Assembly: GCA_001600095.1 (NCBI GenBank)
Contig: BCIX01000001.1
Span: 7,713,198-7,777,197, forward strand
Length of the DNA: 64,000 nucleotides
DNA from: Bullera alba
Lineage: Eukaryota > Basidiomycota > Tremellomycetes > Tremellales > Bulleraceae
Direction: 5' to 3'
Below the pieces are notes generated by a model. That model searched no databases. It worked only from the letters and a program-made list of their open reading frames with translations, and was not told the DNA's origin. The translations under genes were made by a program, and so were the position numbers. Shown piece after piece: positions 28,418-39,640 of the stretch. Numbering within the stretch: the first letter of the stretch is position 1; each line of letters begins with the position of its first letter.

Positions 28418-31062
28418 ATGACAGACTCGGACGAAACCCAGCGACAAGGCACAGCGAGCTCGTCCACCGGCACCTCGGCACCTCCACGCCCGACATTGCT
28501 CCAACCTCCCAGCACGATAATCTCGCCTCCATCTCCTATAGACTCGACGCATAGTATACCCGTCGTGAGCTCGCCCGCCCCTGCTTCGTCCACTCCCGAC
28601 AATCAGGAGCAGGAGTTTCAGTACGACTCGCCAGAGGAGGACGAGGAGACAGAGGTAGCACCCTCGCCCCGGCCAAAACCGACGAGGAGGCCGCGGAGTG
28701 CGGATGATAGCCTGAATGCCAAACCTATGGCTGCAGACGCTCTGTCCGTCTCGCCATCACGAGACTCATCACTACTCCTGCCTGTGACACCAGACACAGA
28801 GGGCAATCCTACCATACCGCGTCCATCGTCCCCGTCATCTCCTCACTATCGGCCAAAGCCGCATCACCACCGTCGGACGAGCTCAACTCACCGTGTCAGG
28901 GAGACGGTACACGGAGAGCAGAGGAATACGGAGGACGGAGAGAGGATGGTCAACCAATATAGGATCGGCAAGAGTCTAGGTAAAGGTGCATACGCGACGG
29001 TCGAGCTGGGTGTGGATGTCGGTACCGGAGAAGAATACGTGAGTCGGGAGATGGGCATACCATGCTATCCTCCTTACTCACACATCCTCTAGGCCATCAA
29101 AGAGTTCAGCAAGTCCAGACTTCATCTACAGACTCTACAACAAAAGCAACGGCAATCCACTCGCAATAGGCCCCGAAGACGACCTCAAGACCTAGACGAG
29201 TCTGCTGCCCTGCAACCCGACGCGCCGCTCTTGCCGTCAGATAGCGGACCATGGAAGGACAAGCGGATGCGTACTATGGAGGAGGACCCCTTAGCATTGA
29301 TAAGACGAGAGATCGCGGTTATGAAGAAGCTAGAGTGAGTTACATTAGGTTACTGCGTGAGCCCTGCTTACCCGAATCTGTATCATTATAGCCATCCAAA
29401 TGTCAGTGATTGCCGAGCAGACACAGACTGCCGCCGTTATCAAGAGCCTCCAAAGCTAACGCACATCAGATTATCCACCTATTCGAGGCCATCTCAGTCC
29501 CGAACGCTGATGCTCTGTTTCTCGTCTTGGAATATCTTCCTGGAGGGTGCATCATGGAAGTTAAGATGGGCCAATCGGCGGAAGATGCGCAACCACCATT
29601 TGGCTTAGACCGGACATGGGAGTACTTCAGGCAATTGTGTCTCGGTCTGGAGTACTTGCACGCAAACGAAGTAGTACATCGAGACGTGAGTCATTTGGGC
29701 ATCAGCCGGCGGATCGTGCTGATGTTTTGCGATGACCTCAGATCAAGCCAGAAAACATCTTGCTATCGCGCAATCGCGAGATCGTAAAGCTATGTGACTT
29801 TGGAGTCTCGGAGATGTTCAAAGGGGATGATAGGATCAAGAAAGCAGGAGGCAGTCCAGCCTTCTTGAGTCCGGAGAGTTTTACTTGTAAGTCACATATG
29901 CGGTCAAGAGCGCTCCCACAGTGACTGATTACCCTTCAGCGAGTGCGGCGGACATTCACGGAAAAGCTGTGGATATATGGGCTTTGGGTGAGCTGACATA
30001 TGCCAATTATAACGGGTGCTTCAGCTCATCGTGACCAGGTGTTACTTTGTATTGCTTGCTCACTGGCGTTCTGCCATTCAATGTCGAGAATCCAATTGAT
30101 CTGTTCGAAGTGGTCAAAACGAAAGAGTTAGTCCTTCACATCATATTACATTGCCATATGGATGCGAACACTGACCATGTGTCCAGACCCGTTCTCAAGG
30201 ACGAATGGAGTCCAGAGCTCAAGGATCTGCTCTCAAGTATGCTGGACAAGAATCCAGACACCAGATCGGTAATGGAGGACATAAGGGTGCGTAGCTCGAC
30301 AAGCTCTCAGTGACTGCAAAGCTGATCTCGTCGCAGTCACACGCTTGGGTCACAGATCACGGCAAAGACGAGATGATCTCCAAGGACGACAATCTATACT
30401 TTATCGGAAAGAAGGTCGAAGAGCCGACCGAGGAGGAGATCAGGAGCGCCATTATCTCGCTGCGGAGTATATTGTGAGCATGATCGGGATTCATTAGACT
30501 AGCAAGACAAACAGCTGACTGGCTATATAGTACTGTCATTCGAGCTGTGCAGAAGTGAGTACAGAAGTGACCATGGCAACACCAGGCATGGCTGATTAGG
30601 ACACTCAGGCTCAAGAGGCTGCGGCTCTCCCGACAGTCAAGCTCGAGAGAGAATTCAATGTCTTCAACTGCATCGCCCGCTTTGGGCCTGAGTTCGCCGG
30701 GTGCCTCGACAAATCCCTCTCTATATTCCGGATCGATGGACTCGTACGCGTCGCATGCGGGGAGAGGCACGGAGTCTACAGCGCATACCTCTGACCTCGA
30801 CAACGAGTGGAAGGACCTCGGCGAAGACACCATGCTCAGCCCTCAGGCTATCGACGGCAGCGATGCAGAGGATGCCGAAGAAACGCAGCGTGGGATGACA
30901 AGGGAGGGCGGGCCTCGGAAAAAGGCAGAGAACCCATTTGACAAGCTGCATCCAATCCAGACGGATACATCAGCGTCTCAGCAGCCTGACGACGAGACGG
31001 ATCCGATTTCACCAGTCATGGTGTTTGACTCCCCAACCTCGGAGGACTCGACACCGGTTTAG
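28418..31062 (+). CDS. CaMKK-like serine/threonine kinase (SNF1/AMPK-activating kinase family)
   Basis: Protein kinase resembling mammalian CaMKK2, fission yeast Ssp1 and the yeast Sak1/Tos3/Elm1 group that phosphorylates the Snf1/AMPK activation loop. About 180 disordered Ser/Pro residues come first, then the glycine loop IGKSLGKGAYATVELG and catalytic AIKEF. An Arg/Pro-rich insert (STRNRPRRRPQDLDES) lies between subdomains II and III, where CaMKKs carry their RP insert. Helix C is REIAVMKKL. The catalytic loop HRD-IKPENILL is completed by splicing near 29685-29742; LCDFGVSEMF and the GGSPAFLSPE substrate loop follow. After the kinase, SHAWVTDHGKD and VEEPTEEEIRSAI match the CaMKK post-kinase segment. 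The C-terminal 150 residues are acidic and disordered. About nine exons. Confidence 0.9.
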
Positions 31063-31217
31063 AGGGGCTCGTATGGAGACATATCGTTTGTATTACCATC
31101 TTGACGTTTGGCTCACGTTGTACAATGCATGTAGATGGTATCAAGGTCGTGGTATCACGGGCGGTTGGTATAGTCACTGGTCGAGTCCCGCAGGTGGAAT
31201 AGTGGAATTCCTTGAGT

Positions 31218-31826
31218 TTAGGCCTTCACTTGTTTGGCTTGTGAGGGACCTTGTAGCGACTGGAACTCTTGCTGCAGCTGCATGATCTGAGAACGTTTAT
31301 CAGTACGTATGTCCTGGATACAGAAATGGGGAACTCACCTCATTCTTCTTCTTCATGGTCCTCTCCTCAGACTCCTTTAGTTGCTGTTCCACCCGCTTAC
31401 TACATGTCTAGTATCAGCTTTGCTCGATCGAACACCTTCGGAAGCTGACATTTCGTTCTTGATGAACTCCAATCGTTTCTCCACGTTCGCCTTGGCTTCT
31501 GTCGAGTCCTGAGGCACTAGCGATGGACCAACGAGCTTGTAGACGGTGTTATGTGATTTGAGCAATGCGAACTCCTATTACACATTTCGTCAGGACTTGT
31601 GTCGGCTTCGTGCCACTCGACTAGTCCTCACCTTCAATACTAGCTCGTTCTCCGATTGTTGCGAGTCCAACCTCTGTCTAGCTTCAATGATACCGGCCAA
31701 CTCTGCCAGAGATGTCAGAAGGAAATACGAAGGAGGAGATGTCGTGAACTCACCTCCTTCTAGCTTTTGGAAAGCCATCGACTGGCTCTGCAGCTGGGCC
31801 TGTACCGATGCAATCTTGTCTGCCAT
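31218..31826 (-). CDS. YKE2: Prefoldin subunit 6
   Basis: Beta-type subunit of the hexameric prefoldin chaperone, which hands unfolded actin and tubulin to the CCT chaperonin in the cytosol. Small exons join to MADKIASVQAQLQSQSMAFQ, ELAGIIEARQRLDSQQSENE, then the family core NTVYKLVGPSLVPQDSTEAK and VEKRLEFIKNEM. A coiled coil with KRVEQQLKESEERTMKKKNE and IMQLQQEFQSLQ ends at a TAA at 31220. The two coiled-coil arms flanking a beta hairpin give the expected length of about 125 residues. It ends 155 bases from the convergent kinase gene. Confidence 0.93.
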
Positions 31827-32016
31827 TGTTCTTGATAGTGTATGCCGTTCAGTAGTCCTCGAGTTGAGTACAACGTGTCTGCTTGCTTTGCTGGTGCTCT
31901 GGACTCCTGGAGGAAGAGGACAAGAAGAGGACATCATTCGAGATTTGATTCCGCTGTGGTGTTTCACCTCCCCTCCACCACGACGACTGACATGATGTCC
32001 TCGACATTGCGACCAT

Positions 32017-32052
32017 ACAACAACAACAACAACGACGACAACAACAACAACC
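32017..32052. repeat. (AAC/GAC)n microsatellite
   Basis: About twelve imperfect ACA-type triplets (AAC with two GAC interruptions) sit in the 301-base divergent promoter between prefoldin 6 (31826) and the next plus-strand gene (32128). Nothing else is seen in this spacer. Confidence 0.85.
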
Positions 32053-32127
32053 ACTCTGGACCTCACCACTAGCTCGAAATCGGAAGGGAATCCATCGCTT
32101 GACGCGGCAGATCATGTCGCGCTATAG

Positions 32128-33574
32128 ATGATCAGTGGACCCAATATGCCACCTGTATCGGCGCAACCGCCCGGTCCAGAGCAGAATGGTAAACGACCTC
32201 CCCCGACTCCCATCTCCGCCGGAGCCTTCTCTTTCAACCTCGGCAAGTCGTCGACCAAGAAGCCCAACAGACCAGTGCAGAATGTCACCAGCGTGCTATA
32301 CACACCTACCAGGCCGACATCCAGGAATAGTGAAGCCGAGTCATCTTCCGCTGCTCTGCTTCGCCATGGCGCCACCGGGCCCTCCAAAACCGCACACATG
32401 ACTTCAACTGGTGCATCAAAGTCAGAGCAGGTGGTTGATCATGTGAAGGAGACTCCGAGAAAGTCCATGTTCCAGACTATAGACGCACTGCCTTCGCCAT
32501 TGGGGAAGAGACGCGTTTCCGAGTCGCCATTCATGACACCAGCGTCAAAACTCGTGCCTCTCCAGCCCTTCACTTCAAGTACGAAGAAGACACCTGTCGG
32601 TGTCCGAAAGCTGAATCACAATGTCGACGACATTTCCCCATTCCGCGTGGACAAGAAGAGGGCAGCGGAATTAGAAGGCGATGTCATCAAGAATCGGACG
32701 AAGCTAGGTGATGCTGGGGAATTTGACAAGGGAAGCATCGTTGAGAGTATCGAGAGGAGAGGACGGGAAGCTCAGATTAAAGATGAGGACGAGGGTGTCG
32801 GCGTCTCGCCAAGGAAGAGCAAGGCTGTCAAATGGCCAGGTCAGGGGTATGTGTGAGCCCCCTCTATGTGCTTCATGTTCACTGACGAGGAACTTCAGAC
32901 CAGTGCCTCTGACATTGCAACTGTCTTCCTCGCTTCAGAGCGCCAACTCCTCGGTCCTCCTGTTCTACACTTCGATGCAGCGGATCCTGTTTCCGCCACC
33001 CCAAAAGATCGACAGTCGCACCTCCAACGTGTCCAGGCCCGTAACTCCAGCCCAGCATTTACGGACCGCGCCTTTGTTGTTGAAGCTCGAGTCGGTATCC
33101 GTCGGCAGATCGCATCAAGGTGTCATGGTGACCTGCTCGATCGTACGGCGTGACGATGCCTCGGCACAAGAGGCGCTCATGCCAGGAGAGGATAGCACGA
33201 ATCCAGAGGGCACGGAAGGAGCAATTCCAGTCATCGGTCCTCCTTCTTCCGCTAAAGTTATGGTGATTTTCCGTCCAGTACCACCACAATGTCCGAGGCT
33301 CGGTGCAGACTCTCGGCATATCGAAAGGCGTTTGCTGGAGACTCAAAACGGTCACAATCAAATCAAGGGGGGGTGGGAAGCTGGCATCTGGCGGCCATTC
33401 ACCGAGATTGAAATGACAATGCCACCCGATCCGGCAAACATGGATCTTCACCACCCCTCGACCGATCTCGACAAAGCTGCTGAACTCGACAAGACCGATC
33501 TACATGCCCGTTCAACCCAGAAGACTGTCAGAGTCATCTTCGCCTCGAGGTACCTCATTGCAGAAACCAAGTAG
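32128..33574 (+). CDS. Unknown protein with many TP/SP phospho-sites and a folded C-terminus
   Basis: I do not recognise this family. Two exons (first ending at about 32848, GG|GTATGT; second from about 32900) give around 465 residues. The N-terminal half is disordered and basic, with repeated proline-directed sites (PPPTPISAG, KETPRKS, LPSPLGKR, ESPFMTPASK, SPFRVDKKR, VSPRKSK). This suggests a cell-cycle-kinase substrate. The C-terminal half alternates hydrophobic strands (VPLTLQLSSSLQ, LLFYTSMQRILFPPP, GVMVTCSIV, AKVMVIFRPVPP, GIWRPFTEIEM, TVRVIFASRYLIAE), so it is probably a beta-rich domain. The basic first half and candidate CDK sites would suit a chromosome or nuclear protein, but that is only inference. 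Confidence 0.78.
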
Positions 33575-33756
33575 ACTCGCTGGTCTCGAATATGCCATCA
33601 GCGGCCTGTAAGAGTATATCAAAGTTGTATCCATTCTCTGTACAAAGTAACACATAGATAGGTCGTCCTTCATATCCTGTAGCTATACTCATCAACATGC
33701 CACTTCGTCCGCTATCCAAGATAGATGCACACAGCGGTATCTTCCCCATCAAGCAC

Positions 33757-34168
33757 TTAGAAGCCCATTCCATACTGAGATGGCGGTTAGCTACTGACTT
33801 GCAACACCTCCACAGCACTCACCATGCCCGAGTACATGTACGGGTTGCCGGCCATCATTCCATAGGGGTATCCCAAACCCATACCTCCCATTCCCAAGCC
33901 CATTCCACCCATACCCATCATTCCGGGATACATCCCCATCCCCATGCCATACCCTACAAGATCGTCAGCGTGAGGAGTGGCTCCGAGGGCGCCGATGGAC
34001 TCACCCATTCCACCCATGCCCATCATGTAGGGAATGCCCAGCCCACCGGCATAATACGGGCTCATCATCTGCATTGCCACCGTCAGCCGGGAGGCAAAAG
34101 TCGGGCTTGCTCGGTGGACTCACCGATCCGTACATGGTTGAATAAGGATCCCAGTAGCTGCCAAACAT
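33757..34168 (-). CDS. 85-residue Met/Gly/Tyr-rich small protein
   Basis: Four exons (34168-34124, 34068-34005, 33953-33823, 33774-33757) splice in frame to 258 bases, 85 residues plus stop. The protein starts MFGSYWDPYSTMYGS and continues almost entirely with Gly, Met, Tyr and Pro in GMGGM-, GYGMGMGMYP- and GLGMGGMGLG-type repeats, ending MYSGMYGMGF. There is no signal peptide, Cys, Lys or Arg after the start. The four introns and exact frame closure argue against a chance open frame. No function is known to me. Such composition suggests a self-associating low-complexity or structural protein, or one that binds metal through Met. The start could lie in an upstream exon, as an acceptor-like CAG lies 9 bases before the ATG. 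Confidence 0.75.
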
Positions 34169-34720
34169 GTACCCTCCCTGCGTGTTTCAGTCTCCAATGT
34201 GCGTTCGTTGTGTAAGCTGAGGTGTTGCAATGTGTGTCACTGGGCGGAGCTAGATCAGTCCGCGATAACGACTCGACGAGGTCCAGCTAGACCTCGCCGA
34301 AAATGGTCAAGAATGTTGCAAAGGCCTTGGCTGTAGAACAAATTCTACTCGAGGTGGGTGTGGAGTAGTGTGTTGCTTGACGATGGCGAGTTGCTTGAGC
34401 TTCTTATAAGTATCGAATGTGCAACTCTGTGACAAAAGCGCAGAGTCCAACGTCATCGCCGTATCTCCCCCACGTAATACCAACACGAGGACAAAGGAGC
34501 GTTCAGCATCTCACGCCTCGTGTAACATACACACTCACCTTCGCGAGCTATCACTTGTCACAGATTCGAGGACAAAGGAAGTGTGGGAATGATCGACAAT
34601 CAGGTGATCAGTGGCGGAACGCTTGAACATACGGTAAGTAGCTCTTACCGACCAATCAGCACGGTCGGAATGATGATATACCTTAAATCATACATTGACC
34701 ATTTGAGCGCTCTCTGGCCT
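34169..34720. other. Spacer upstream of the Met/Gly/Tyr-rich gene
   Basis: This is the promoter region of the small gene and the 3' flank of the disulfide isomerase gene. No gene or repeat of note. A 5' non-coding exon of the small gene may lie here. Confidence 0.35.
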
Positions 34721-37064
34721 CTAATCCAGCCTGTCTCCGTCCTTCACCTCTCGGGCATCGCGTGGGATGCACTTTTGCAGCAAGAACACAAACACCGCCA
34801 CGCCCCCCACTACCGTCAGCAACGCCCAGAAAGGGTGATCCGCCCCGAGATGCTATTATGCGTGTCAGTTCGCGGTACCAATTGCTGTATTCGATGAGGA
34901 CTCACGCTGATGTTGATCAAGGTCATGGTCGCGCTCCGCGATCCCCATTCCAGCGTCGTTTCTGACCTTTTCGGTCTCAGGAAGTGTTGGTAGAAGCCTT
35001 CCAATACTGAAAAGATAGCAGATCCCTCGAATGCCATTTTGTTGCCTTCGATCGTGGTGTCATAGTACTCCGATTTCTAGTAAACGCTCAGCTGGCACAC
35101 ACAGCAACACTTCCGCAAATACACTCACCGATGGGTCCGCGACGATGACTGCTGGAAAGTCCTTCTTCTTGATCCCGTAACTTTGTCTCAACCACGCTGA
35201 CCATCTTTCTCCATCTACCCAAACGAAGAACACGGGTTGTTGGAATCCCCTACCTCCTCGTTTCCACGCTCGGGCGACTTGCTCCAAAGTGGCTCGCTCT
35301 TTGGCTCCGGTATCACCACCATGAACGGCAGCAAGCACGACCGCAGCGTGTTCCTCTGACTTCATGATCTGGTTGTAGTTCGAGCTGGTGAGCTGTACCA
35401 ACGTTGGGTATTTGTGCGTTTTGACGAATCGATTCAGCTGGTCGGAATTGGCTGGGAAGGCTAAAGAGCCCACGGGGAACCGAGAGTGTGCAGAGAAAGC
35501 TAACAGAACGGAGGTCGGAGGTGGGTTGGCGATCGATAGATTCCGGTAGAGGAGTGGGTCCGCAGAGGTGAAGGACGCGATAGTGCCCGTGAGAGAGTCG
35601 AGCAAGCTCTTGACGGCATTCTACAATGTGGTCAGCGACACTTCTCGAGGCGACACTGGTCACATACCAGATCAGTGACGGAAGTGTCGAAATTCTGAAG
35701 GTACAGGAAGAAAGCATCTTCCTCCTCGAGTATCTCGTCAAAATCCTCCAGCTTAATCGGTTGCAGCGCTTGCCTGTCTTGTCTATCAGCAAGGTGTATT
35801 CGGCTCGGGCTAATAACTCACGCATCCGCATGCTTGAGGGCGAATGCTTTCATCTTGTCGACGGTCCTGGCACCTGTATACTCGGTGAATGTGTCATGGT
35901 GGAACCTGTGAACAAATGTCAGCGCAGTCGGCTTTGAAAGGGTCCAGATTGACTCACAAGCGGATCGTTGGGTACCCATTCACTTTCTGTGCCCTACAAA
36001 AGGTTCTATGGGCATCGCAGTCGACGGCAACCACGTTGAGCTTGTTCTTCAGACTATCCGCAACCTTCTCGTATGCTAATTGGGGTCAGAGTCGTACCAA
36101 AAATGCCAGCGGCAACGGATAGCTCACTAGGTCTAAGCTTCTTGCAACTGCGAGAGAGTATGTCAGCTAATGACCCGCGATAAGACCTTGTCCACTCACT
36201 GTCCACACCATGGGGCGTAGAAATCCACCAAGACGGGCCCGTTCCCCTTCATCACCTCGACTGCGGCCTCGTCCACTTCGAGAACTTTGCCTTCGGCATT
36301 GGGCCTGCCGAAGCCAGACAAGACCACCTCCTTCTCCTCATTTGAGTCCAGCAACTGTCCTCGAGCAAATAGGTCGGATTGCTCGTCGATGTATTTCGTG
36401 AGATCGGCATATGATCTATCACCACTGTAGTTTGGACCTGCTACCCCGTTTGTGTATCTATTCTCAACTATCAGCTATGATCGTTCGCCGTATCAGGGAA
36501 GCTGCGAGGTAACCCACAAAACGAGTTGAGGATCTACGAGCGTTTAGCAACATAAACGCGCAGTCTGATGGATGTACTTACAGAACTTGATACCATTCGT
36601 ATTGCACAGATCTGCCTTCATGGTCAGCAACCGGCTTCAGCGACTACAGGCGCTATGGCCGCTTGTGCACTGACCTCCTTGAGCTAGGCAGTTGACTTGT
36701 GCCATATGGAATCCCGACAGTCTCTCCAGGTGCTGCTTATCTTTGGCTATCTGGGTCCAAGTGGGCGCAAAGGCTCGGCAATGAGAACCTAGTAAAGCAA
36801 GGTGTCAGTCATGGTTCGTGCGAGCTTGATTGTCGATGACCCACATTTTGGCGAGAAGTGCTCGACCAGCCTGCGTTCTACTGGTCAGCTACTGCCGCAG
36901 AAGAGGTTGAGAGATGGACACCGGACTTACCAGAGGCCTTGAGCCGTTTGCGACTTGAAGTTGTCCGAGGTCAACTGCCGCAGCTCGAAATCCTCATCAG
37001 ACGACGCTGCCTTTCCACCGAGCGCAAAGGCCAGCGAGAGCAGAAACACCTGATGCAGCCTCAT
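34721..37064 (-). CDS. Membrane-anchored protein disulfide isomerase with two thioredoxin active sites
   Basis: ER oxidoreductase. It starts with a signal peptide (MRLHQVFLLSLAFALGGKA). Thioredoxin domain 1 has the active site CSHC (LVEHFSPKC joined by splicing to SHCRAFAPTWTQIAKD). Domain 2 has WCGQC ([20 protein letters not shown]) with AVDCDAHRTFCRAQKVNGYPTI. Redox-inactive thioredoxin-like regions follow (about 35600-35060). The end has one membrane helix (ALLTVVGGVAVFVFLLQ) and a short cytosolic tail, CIPRDAREVKDGDRLD, with no HDEL retention signal. The layout is like yeast Eps1 or mammalian TMX3. The role is folding or quality control of secretory and membrane proteins. About a dozen exons. 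It shares a 244-base divergent promoter with VPS2. Confidence 0.9.
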
Positions 37065-37308
37065 CGTAGCTTGAATCAACCTCCTAGGTGTCCCTCTTGA
37101 CGTTCCAGACGCCTACTGAACAAAGCAGCTTGGATTGTTGAGATTTGCTGGTTTCGGTAGTTGATGTGGAACAACAAAGAGCCGACACCACGTCACCAAC
37201 TCAAGTCGCATCGCATTTCCCATCTCATTATTCACCACACCCCACACTACACTTTGCCATCCTTCCTTTCTCGCAGACTACCCCCACAGAGGACTCGACA
37301 CAGGTATC

Positions 37309-38448
37309 ATGAACATCCTAGTAGGTCGCCCCGCGCTATACATGCAGGAGGCATCGCCTCGGCATATTGTAGCACAATCTTACCCCGATGATAGGACACG
37401 CTATTTGGACGGACGGTGACTCCGGCCGAGCGACTCAGGCAGCACCAGCGTTCGCTGCAAAAGGCGCAGAGAGAGCTGGAGAGGGAGGCTAGCAAGCTTG
37501 AGCAGCAGGAGAAGAAGACTATGATGGACATCAAGAAGAACGCCAAGTCTGGCAATATGGTGGGTCCTATCTCCCGTCAGTTCCCACAGTACCGCATCTA
37601 GCTACAGGCTTAGCTGGCTGTCATCTTTGGGACACCTAGCCATCCTATCTGATAGCCTACTGATACTTCCCAGAACGCTTGCAAGATCCTAGCGAAGGAT
37701 CTGGTCAGGACAAGACGGTATATCCAGAAGTTCACCCAGATGCGGGTTCAGCTGCAAGCTGTCTCGCTGCGAATGCAGACATTGAGGAGTAACGAGCAGA
37801 TGGCTTCGGCGATGAAAGGGGCTACTAGGGTGAGGATGCTCATACCAGTATTGATGGCAAGCTAATATCATTGATGTAGGCCATGGGTCAGATGAACAGG
37901 AGTTTGAACCTGCCACAGGTATGTGCGACTGAGCAGGGTGTGCAGTGGCTGGGCTCTGCTGACATATAGATACTCCTTTACTTCTACGCACTTGTCGTCC
38001 GCCCAAACTATACCTATCGCTCACAACACAGATCCAGAAAATCATGAACGACTTTGAGAAGGAATCATCTACCATGGACATGAAAGAGGAGATGATGTCC
38101 GACGCCGTCGATGACGCCATGGAAGGCGAAGATGAGGGCGAGGGCGAGGAGATGGAAGGCGACAAGATCCTCAAAGAGGTCTTTGACGAGATCGGCATGA
38201 GCATGAACGATTCCGTGAGTCCAATCACAGTCCCGACAATGACATTGCTGACCGGATCCGTTAAGCTCGCCTCTGCCCCTACGGTCAATCCGCTCGCCAA
38301 CGAGCCAGTTGCCAACTCCAGGGTCGCAGTAGCAGAGGGTTTGACTTCATCTCCTGTTGCGCCGACGTCAGCGGCCGGCGGAGGCGGCCCCATGAGCTCG
38401 GAGGAGGCAGATCTGCAGAAGAGGCTGGATGCTTTGAGGAGGGACTAA
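37309..38448 (+). CDS. DID4: ESCRT-III subunit VPS2/DID4 (CHMP2A)
   Basis: Filament subunit of ESCRT-III that drives membrane scission in multivesicular-body sorting; it recruits the ATPase Vps4. Exon 1 is only 12 bases (37309-37320, MNIL). Exon 2 from 37395 gives DTLFGRTVTPAERLRQHQ and the basic helix 1. Later exons give CKILAKDLVRTRRYIQKFTQ, QLQAVSLRMQTLRSNEQM, MGQMNRSLNLPQ and IQKIMNDFEKESSTMDMKEE, all conserved in CHMP2A/Did4. An acidic linker (DEGEGEEMEGD) follows. The C-terminus LQKRLDALRRD is a MIT-interacting motif (MIM1, LxxRLxxL). A 51-base segment (38215-38265) has intron signals but is a multiple of three and open, so it may be retained. Confidence 0.97.
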
Positions 38449-38801
38449 GCTAAGAGTCCCAGAATACAAACAGGATATAATGTTGTATGGATAGAATGTG
38501 AGCTTGTATCGGTCTCTGCGTCCGGTGGAGAATCATATACAACTCATTCTCGTCATGTCCACCTCCTCATGGCAACCATTGACCCATGCCTGCCTGATGA
38601 TACGATTGTCTCGAGCTTTGTCTCTCCGCACAACTTATTTTGCAAGTGCCTTCGTGTTTCTGCTCGAATGGTAGTGCTGACGATTCCGCATACGGCTGGA
38701 CACGGCTGGACGGAGATTGATCGATCTGGCGACAGAAGTTCAGCGTCCAGGACCATACCCACGGAACGCCTCGATGTTAGGGGTAGAGTAAGGGTACGCA
38801 C
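38449..38801. other. Convergent spacer, VPS2 end to BTB-1 end
   Basis: These 353 bases lie between two stop codons at the left border of the BTB array. No gene or clear repeat was seen. Confidence 0.4.
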
Positions 38802-39640
38802 CTAAGCCATTAGACTCGCAAACTCCGCCGCGTATTTGTCTTTCTCATCAGACAAAGCTGCGGATCCATAAGCAGACCTTCTCCTATTGTCTGTTTCGAC
38901 GACCAATCGAGCCCGCATCAGAGCAAACGCGTATTTGAATGGGATGAGCTCCGCCATCGACATAGGCATTGTTCGGACGTCGAACATATCTTCCGTTGTA
39001 TATGGTCCACTGAGACGACTGCCGCCTGTCTGCTGCACCGCTGGGTACGTGCTTTTATCGGAGGCTTTGATCGCTCGTACGCAGGTTGGCACGTCGTCCA
39101 GTATGGCTGCCGCCAGGAAGATATAGATTGGCTGGACTCCTGGGTCGGGTAGCATGCTTCTCAGAGCATACACGACGAGTCTTCTAGCACCGGCACAATC
39201 GTACTTTTGGATCAATCTTAGAGGTCCGACCATGTCTCTGTATGTTGAGCTCGATACTGTCGGCACTGGCTGCAAGTACAGGAAGTCGAGGAAGGTCTTG
39301 AGGGAGGCCGAATTTTCGATCGCGCTGTCGTAGAGGGTCAGAGTCGACGAAGAGTCCCCCAAAGTAGAGGCTCCAGCCTTGGTTGGCACGCTGAGCATGT
39401 CACTGAAGACGGGACTATGTGAAACCAAGTCAGCTCCGAGGCATTTCCTCCAGCCTGGTCCGTGTACACCGACCTTGCTAACGATAAGACGACACGGTGA
39501 ACTTTGAAGCTGATGCCATCTGCGGATATGATGGTGAAGTCGGCATCCTTGGACTGGTATGCTAAATCGGTTTTGACCGTCTGAGTCATCGGTGACAAGC
39601 TCACAGCCCTGAGCTTCTCTTCGAAACTCAAAGCAGACAT
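38802..39640 (-). CDS. BTB/POZ domain protein, array copy 1
   Basis: Two exons (39640-39474, 39414-38802), 259 residues. The BTB fold is seen from residue 30: DADFTIISADGISFKVHRVV, then after the phase-2 intron PVFSDMLSVP, LTLYDSAIENSASLKTFLDF, LRLIQKYDCAGARRLVVYAL and YIFLAAAILDDVPTCVRAIK. The last 75 residues are a helical tail, DMFDVRTMPMSMAELIPFKY, then FALMRARLVVE and KDKYAAEFASLM. No zinc finger, Kelch, MATH or membrane segment is present, so any binding partner is reached by the BTB or the tail. BTB proteins usually dimerise and may serve as CUL3 adaptors. It is closest to copy 2. First of seven paralogues in the array. Confidence 0.9.

Noticed and set aside
32017..32052. Polyglutamine/asparagine tract of a coding exon
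   Set aside because: The (AAC)n run lies between two divergent start codons, outside both good gene models, so it is a promoter microsatellite.
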